A DNA stretch of 64,000 nucleotides from Bacteroidota bacterium (GTDB taxonomy: Bacteria; Bacteroidota; Bacteroidia; Chitinophagales; Chitinophagaceae): positions 1 through 64,000 of the forward strand of contig JABDAV010000005.1 in NCBI GenBank assembly GCA_013289015.1, written 5' to 3'. Below are positions 61,836 through 64,000 of the stretch, piece by piece. The notes beneath the pieces were generated by a model, which was not told where the DNA came from, searched no databases, and worked only from the letters and a program-made list of their open reading frames with translations. Each line of letters begins with the position of its first letter. Positions within the stretch are counted from its first letter, which is position 1. The position numbers were made by a program, and so were the translations under genes.

Positions 61836-61863
61836 TGAACCACAAAGACACGAAGGCACAAAG
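61836..61863 (-). repeat. Short leader repeat, copy 3
   Basis: The minus strand reads CTTTGTGC, CTTCGTGT, CTTTGTGG, TTCA, nearly identical to copy 1 at 36-63. It lies 58 bases upstream of the carboxylesterase start, in the same orientation to its gene as the other copies. Confidence 0.75.
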
Positions 61864-61873
61864 GATTAAAAAC

Positions 61874-63421
61874 TTATTTCTGTTTTAACGCATTATCAAT
61901 ACCTTTCTGCACCAATGGTTCCATTATTTGGTATCCCGCCAACGTTGGATGCACGCCATCGTTAGATAAGTTTTTCGGTAAACCTTTTTTATCATCAACC
62001 ATTGCGGAGTAGTAATCAACAAAAATCATTTTGTTTTTATCAGCATATTCTTTCAACATTTTATTTAATGCTATTACTGAATCTGCAGGATGAATATAAG
62101 TGCGCCATGGAATTGCATTGGCAGGCAAAGTTGAAGTGATCACCACTTTAATGTTGTTGGCTTTTGCAAGCTCAGCCATTGAAATAATATTCCCATAAGT
62201 GTCTTCCAGTTTTATTGGTCCCGTGTTTTGAGCAATATCATTTATACCTGCAAGAATTACTACCACTGCAGGTTTCAGGTCAATCACATCTTCACGAAAA
62301 CGAATAAGCATTTGCGGTGTTGTTTGTCCGCTTATGCCACGATCAACATAATCATTATTTATAAAAAATGCTGAATCATTGTTCTTCCATCCTTCAGTAA
62401 TAGAGTTGCCCATAAATACAACACGCTTCTTATCGGTAACAGTTTTCAGCTTTTCATTCTCATCTGCATAACGTTGTATATTGGGCCAGTCTTTCAATGT
62501 TCTTTGCATCCAGTCAACCTGTTGTGATGCAGGTGATGCAGTTCCTTTCGCAATATTCATTACCTGCAGCCAATCGCCGAACCTGTCAATCCATGAATCG
62601 GTAGGGATATTCTGTATGCGCATACCAAAACCATGTCCGCCTTCTACATACATGTGTAATTCTGCAGAGTGTTTTGATGAAAGCCATTTGTTATACAAAC
62701 TAACGCTGTGCGGCGCCAATCCTAACTGATCGTTTGATGCAGCCACAATGAACATCGGCGGCGCATCTGAAGCAATAGCTGTTTGCATACTATCAGGAAA
62801 GAAAGGATAAATAGGTGCAACAAAATCAGGCTTGTTATCAGCCGTATAATTAAATGCAGCAGATGCAGCAACAGTGCCGCCTGCAGAAAAGCCTATAATG
62901 CCTATTTTATCCGGATTGATATTGTATTCAGCAGCGTGTTTGCGCACATAAGTAATGGCTTCGCGGCCATCGCTTATGCCCATCATAATTACATTTTTTG
63001 TTTGATCGTCTGATTCTCCTTTTTTGTTGATCATATCCATCATATCCTGAACCGGATCGTTAGATGTGCTATGAATCAATCTATACTTCAACACAAAACA
63101 GGTAACACCTTTTTTTGCAAGCCATGTTGCAACATCAATGCCTTCACTATTGATAGATAAAAGATGAAAGCCGCCGCCGGGACAAATAACGATTGCGGTT
63201 CCGTTTGCAACAGATGGATCCGGCGCATATACAGTAAGCGTTGGCTTCGAAACATTATAAACAATGTTTGTTTTGAACATGTTCTTACCGGCATCAATAA
63301 ACTGTTCATCCCAATTCCAGTTTTCAGAACCAGGTGCTGCACCGCTGTATAACTGAATTACTTTTTGCTGTGCCTGTGCAATTGATGCAATAAAGAGTAA
63401 TAGAAAAAGAATTTTTTTCAT
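61874..63421 (-). CDS. Two-domain secreted esterase: alpha/beta hydrolase plus SGNH hydrolase
   Basis: 515 residues with signal peptide (ends IAQAQ, about 18). The N-terminal alpha/beta-hydrolase domain (about 25-290) has oxyanion CPGGGFHLLS, nucleophile GFSAGGTVAAS (Ser about 173) and a His in EGGHGFGM (about 264). The C-terminal SGNH/GDSL domain (about 325-515) has block I FMGNSITEGW (GNS instead of GDS), block III GINDIAQ and block V DGVHPTLAGY. Both catalytic sets look complete. Such pairs are found in bacterial acetylxylan or other carbohydrate esterases. It lies in line with xylB. Confidence 0.88.
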   Translation of the reverse strand: MKKILFLLLFIASIAQAQQKVIQLYSGAAPGSENWNWDEQFIDAGKNMFKTNIVYNVSKPTLTVYAPDPSVANGTAIVICPGGGFHLLSINSEGIDVATWLAKKGVTCFVLKYRLIHSTSNDPVQDMMDMINKKGESDDQTKNVIMMGISDGREAITYVRKHAAEYNINPDKIGIIGFSAGGTVAASAAFNYTADNKPDFVAPIYPFFPDSMQTAIASDAPPMFIVAASNDQLGLAPHSVSLYNKWLSSKHSAELHMYVEGGHGFGMRIQNIPTDSWIDRFGDWLQVMNIAKGTASPASQQVDWMQRTLKDWPNIQRYADENEKLKTVTDKKRVVFMGNSITEGWKNNDSAFFINNDYVDRGISGQTTPQMLIRFREDVIDLKPAVVVILAGINDIAQNTGPIKLEDTYGNIISMAELAKANNIKVVITSTLPANAIPWRTYIHPADSVIALNKMLKEYADKNKMIFVDYYSAMVDDKKGLPKNLSNDGVHPTLAGYQIMEPLVQKGIDNALKQK

Positions 63422-63518
63422 AATGGAAGAATCAAAGCTTTATAATTAAAAGAAAATTGAACTTTATTAATAATAGCAATAATTAAATATACCCATCAAC
63501 AGCTTAGTTTTAAAGCCG

Positions 63519-64000
63519 CTATTGTTTTGTTGCAGCATCCCAATGTTCAGCAATCTTTCCGTTTTCAATACGAAACATGTCGAACCACGTGGCCGTATAT
63601 GTTTTCGAACTGTCTTTTGGATCGGGCAGTTCTCTTGCAAAACTTATCATCACCATATCACCTTCTGCAATAATAGATACAACGGGCGCCTTGATGGTAT
63701 CAGCAATCGGTTGTGGTTTTTTGAATCTTGAAAAGAAATCAACAAAAGCTTTTCTGCCTGTGGGAACATTTGGATTATGCTGAATGTATGTTTCAGCCAT
63801 GTATTTATCTGCAAGTTCAAGATGGCCACCTTCAAACACTTCGCGCCAGAAATCGTACAAAAGCTTTTTATTTTGTGCAAGTTTCGGATCGTTGCTTTGA
63901 AGCATTGATCTCTGATCCGACAGCGGTGTTACTGCTACCTGTGCATAACTTTTAAATGAAATGCATGAAAAAGCAATTACAAAGAATAAAACGATTTTTT
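63519..64000 (-). CDS. SnoaL-like/NTF2-like secreted protein, 5' end outside the window
   Basis: Small cone-shaped NTF2-fold protein: FWREVFEGGHLELADKYMAE, HNPNVPTGRKAFVDFFSRF, FDMFRIENGKIAEHWDA, the usual pattern of SnoaL-like polyketide cyclase or unknown-function proteins. The frame stays open to the window edge: before the first Met (63905) it reads a hydrophobic IVLFFVIAFSCISFKSYAQ, a signal peptide whose start codon lies beyond base 64000. The gene therefore encodes an exported protein and is partial here. It is 97 bases upstream of the two-domain esterase gene. Confidence 0.8.
   Translation of the reverse strand, partial: KIVLFFVIAFSCISFKSYAQVAVTPLSDQRSMLQSNDPKLAQNKKLLYDFWREVFEGGHLELADKYMAETYIQHNPNVPTGRKAFVDFFSRFKKPQPIADTIKAPVVSIIAEGDMVMISFARELPDPKDSSKTYTATWFDMFRIENGKIAEHWDAATKQ

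Overview
This window looks like chromosomal DNA of a Bacteroidota bacterium, most likely of the Chitinophagaceae or a close relative. The evidence is the modest GC content, the lack of Shine-Dalgarno sequences, several TAnnTTTG promoter boxes, a PorT homologue plus a cargo protein with a type IX secretion (T9SS) sorting domain, and phylum-typical families (DUF3822, IPExxxVDY, GH97, the MoxR/DUF58/BatA stress operon). No rRNA, tRNA, CRISPR array, prophage or intact insertion sequence is visible.

Layout. 1-5 kb: three secreted carbohydrate enzymes (AGE-family epimerase, GH28, GH97), the end of a polysaccharide-use cluster. 5-18 kb: mixed housekeeping genes, including gcvP, which is broken by an in-frame stop and carries an inserted palindromic element, an AI-2E-family transporter, an L,D-transpeptidase, a PfkB kinase, a class III aminotransferase, a gamma carbonic anhydrase and rsgA. 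18-23 kb: the MoxR-DUF58-BatD-like-BatA operon. 23-32 kb: ubiE-porT, a second AI-2E transporter, a YtxH/holin-like membrane trio, the RelA/SpoT enzyme, a small MITE-like element and feoB. 32-42 kb: an M28 peptidase, a HisB-N-like phosphatase, bioB, an ATP-grasp/Uma2/YbdK-type ligase operon, and DUF3822-rsmD-bioD. 42-45.4 kb: the tyrA, aminotransferase and pheA group for aromatic amino acids. 45.6-47.7 kb: an ECF sigma factor with a protein fusing an anti-sigma-like region, one membrane helix and a trypsin-like protease, divergent from a small lipoprotein gene. 47.8-48.8 kb: a graveyard of gene fragments around an 11-bp-periodic tandem array. 48.8-55 kb: a nucleotidyltransferase, an acyl-CoA carboxylase beta subunit, TolC plus ABC ATPase, a pterin dehydratase and an IPExxxVDY protein. 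55-58.4 kb: a 1021-residue T9SS cargo protein. 58.4-64 kb: a minus-strand cluster with a SnoaL-like protein, a two-domain esterase, a carboxylesterase, xylulokinase and a remnant of xylose isomerase, which points to a xylan/xylose locus that has lost xylA here.

Most notable points: (1) the ECF sigma gene and the divergent lipoprotein gene share a two-part promoter-like motif, GGGTTAC plus GTATTAAAA; (2) the sigma factor's partner joins RseA-like and DegS-like functions in one chain; (3) one C/G-rich palindromic repeat family sits inside or at the end of three protein genes; (4) single-base nonsense changes appear in gcvP and in the xylA remnant; (5) short Bacteroidota repeats lie just upstream of secreted-enzyme genes and seem to have been recruited as a signal peptide in the BatD-like protein.
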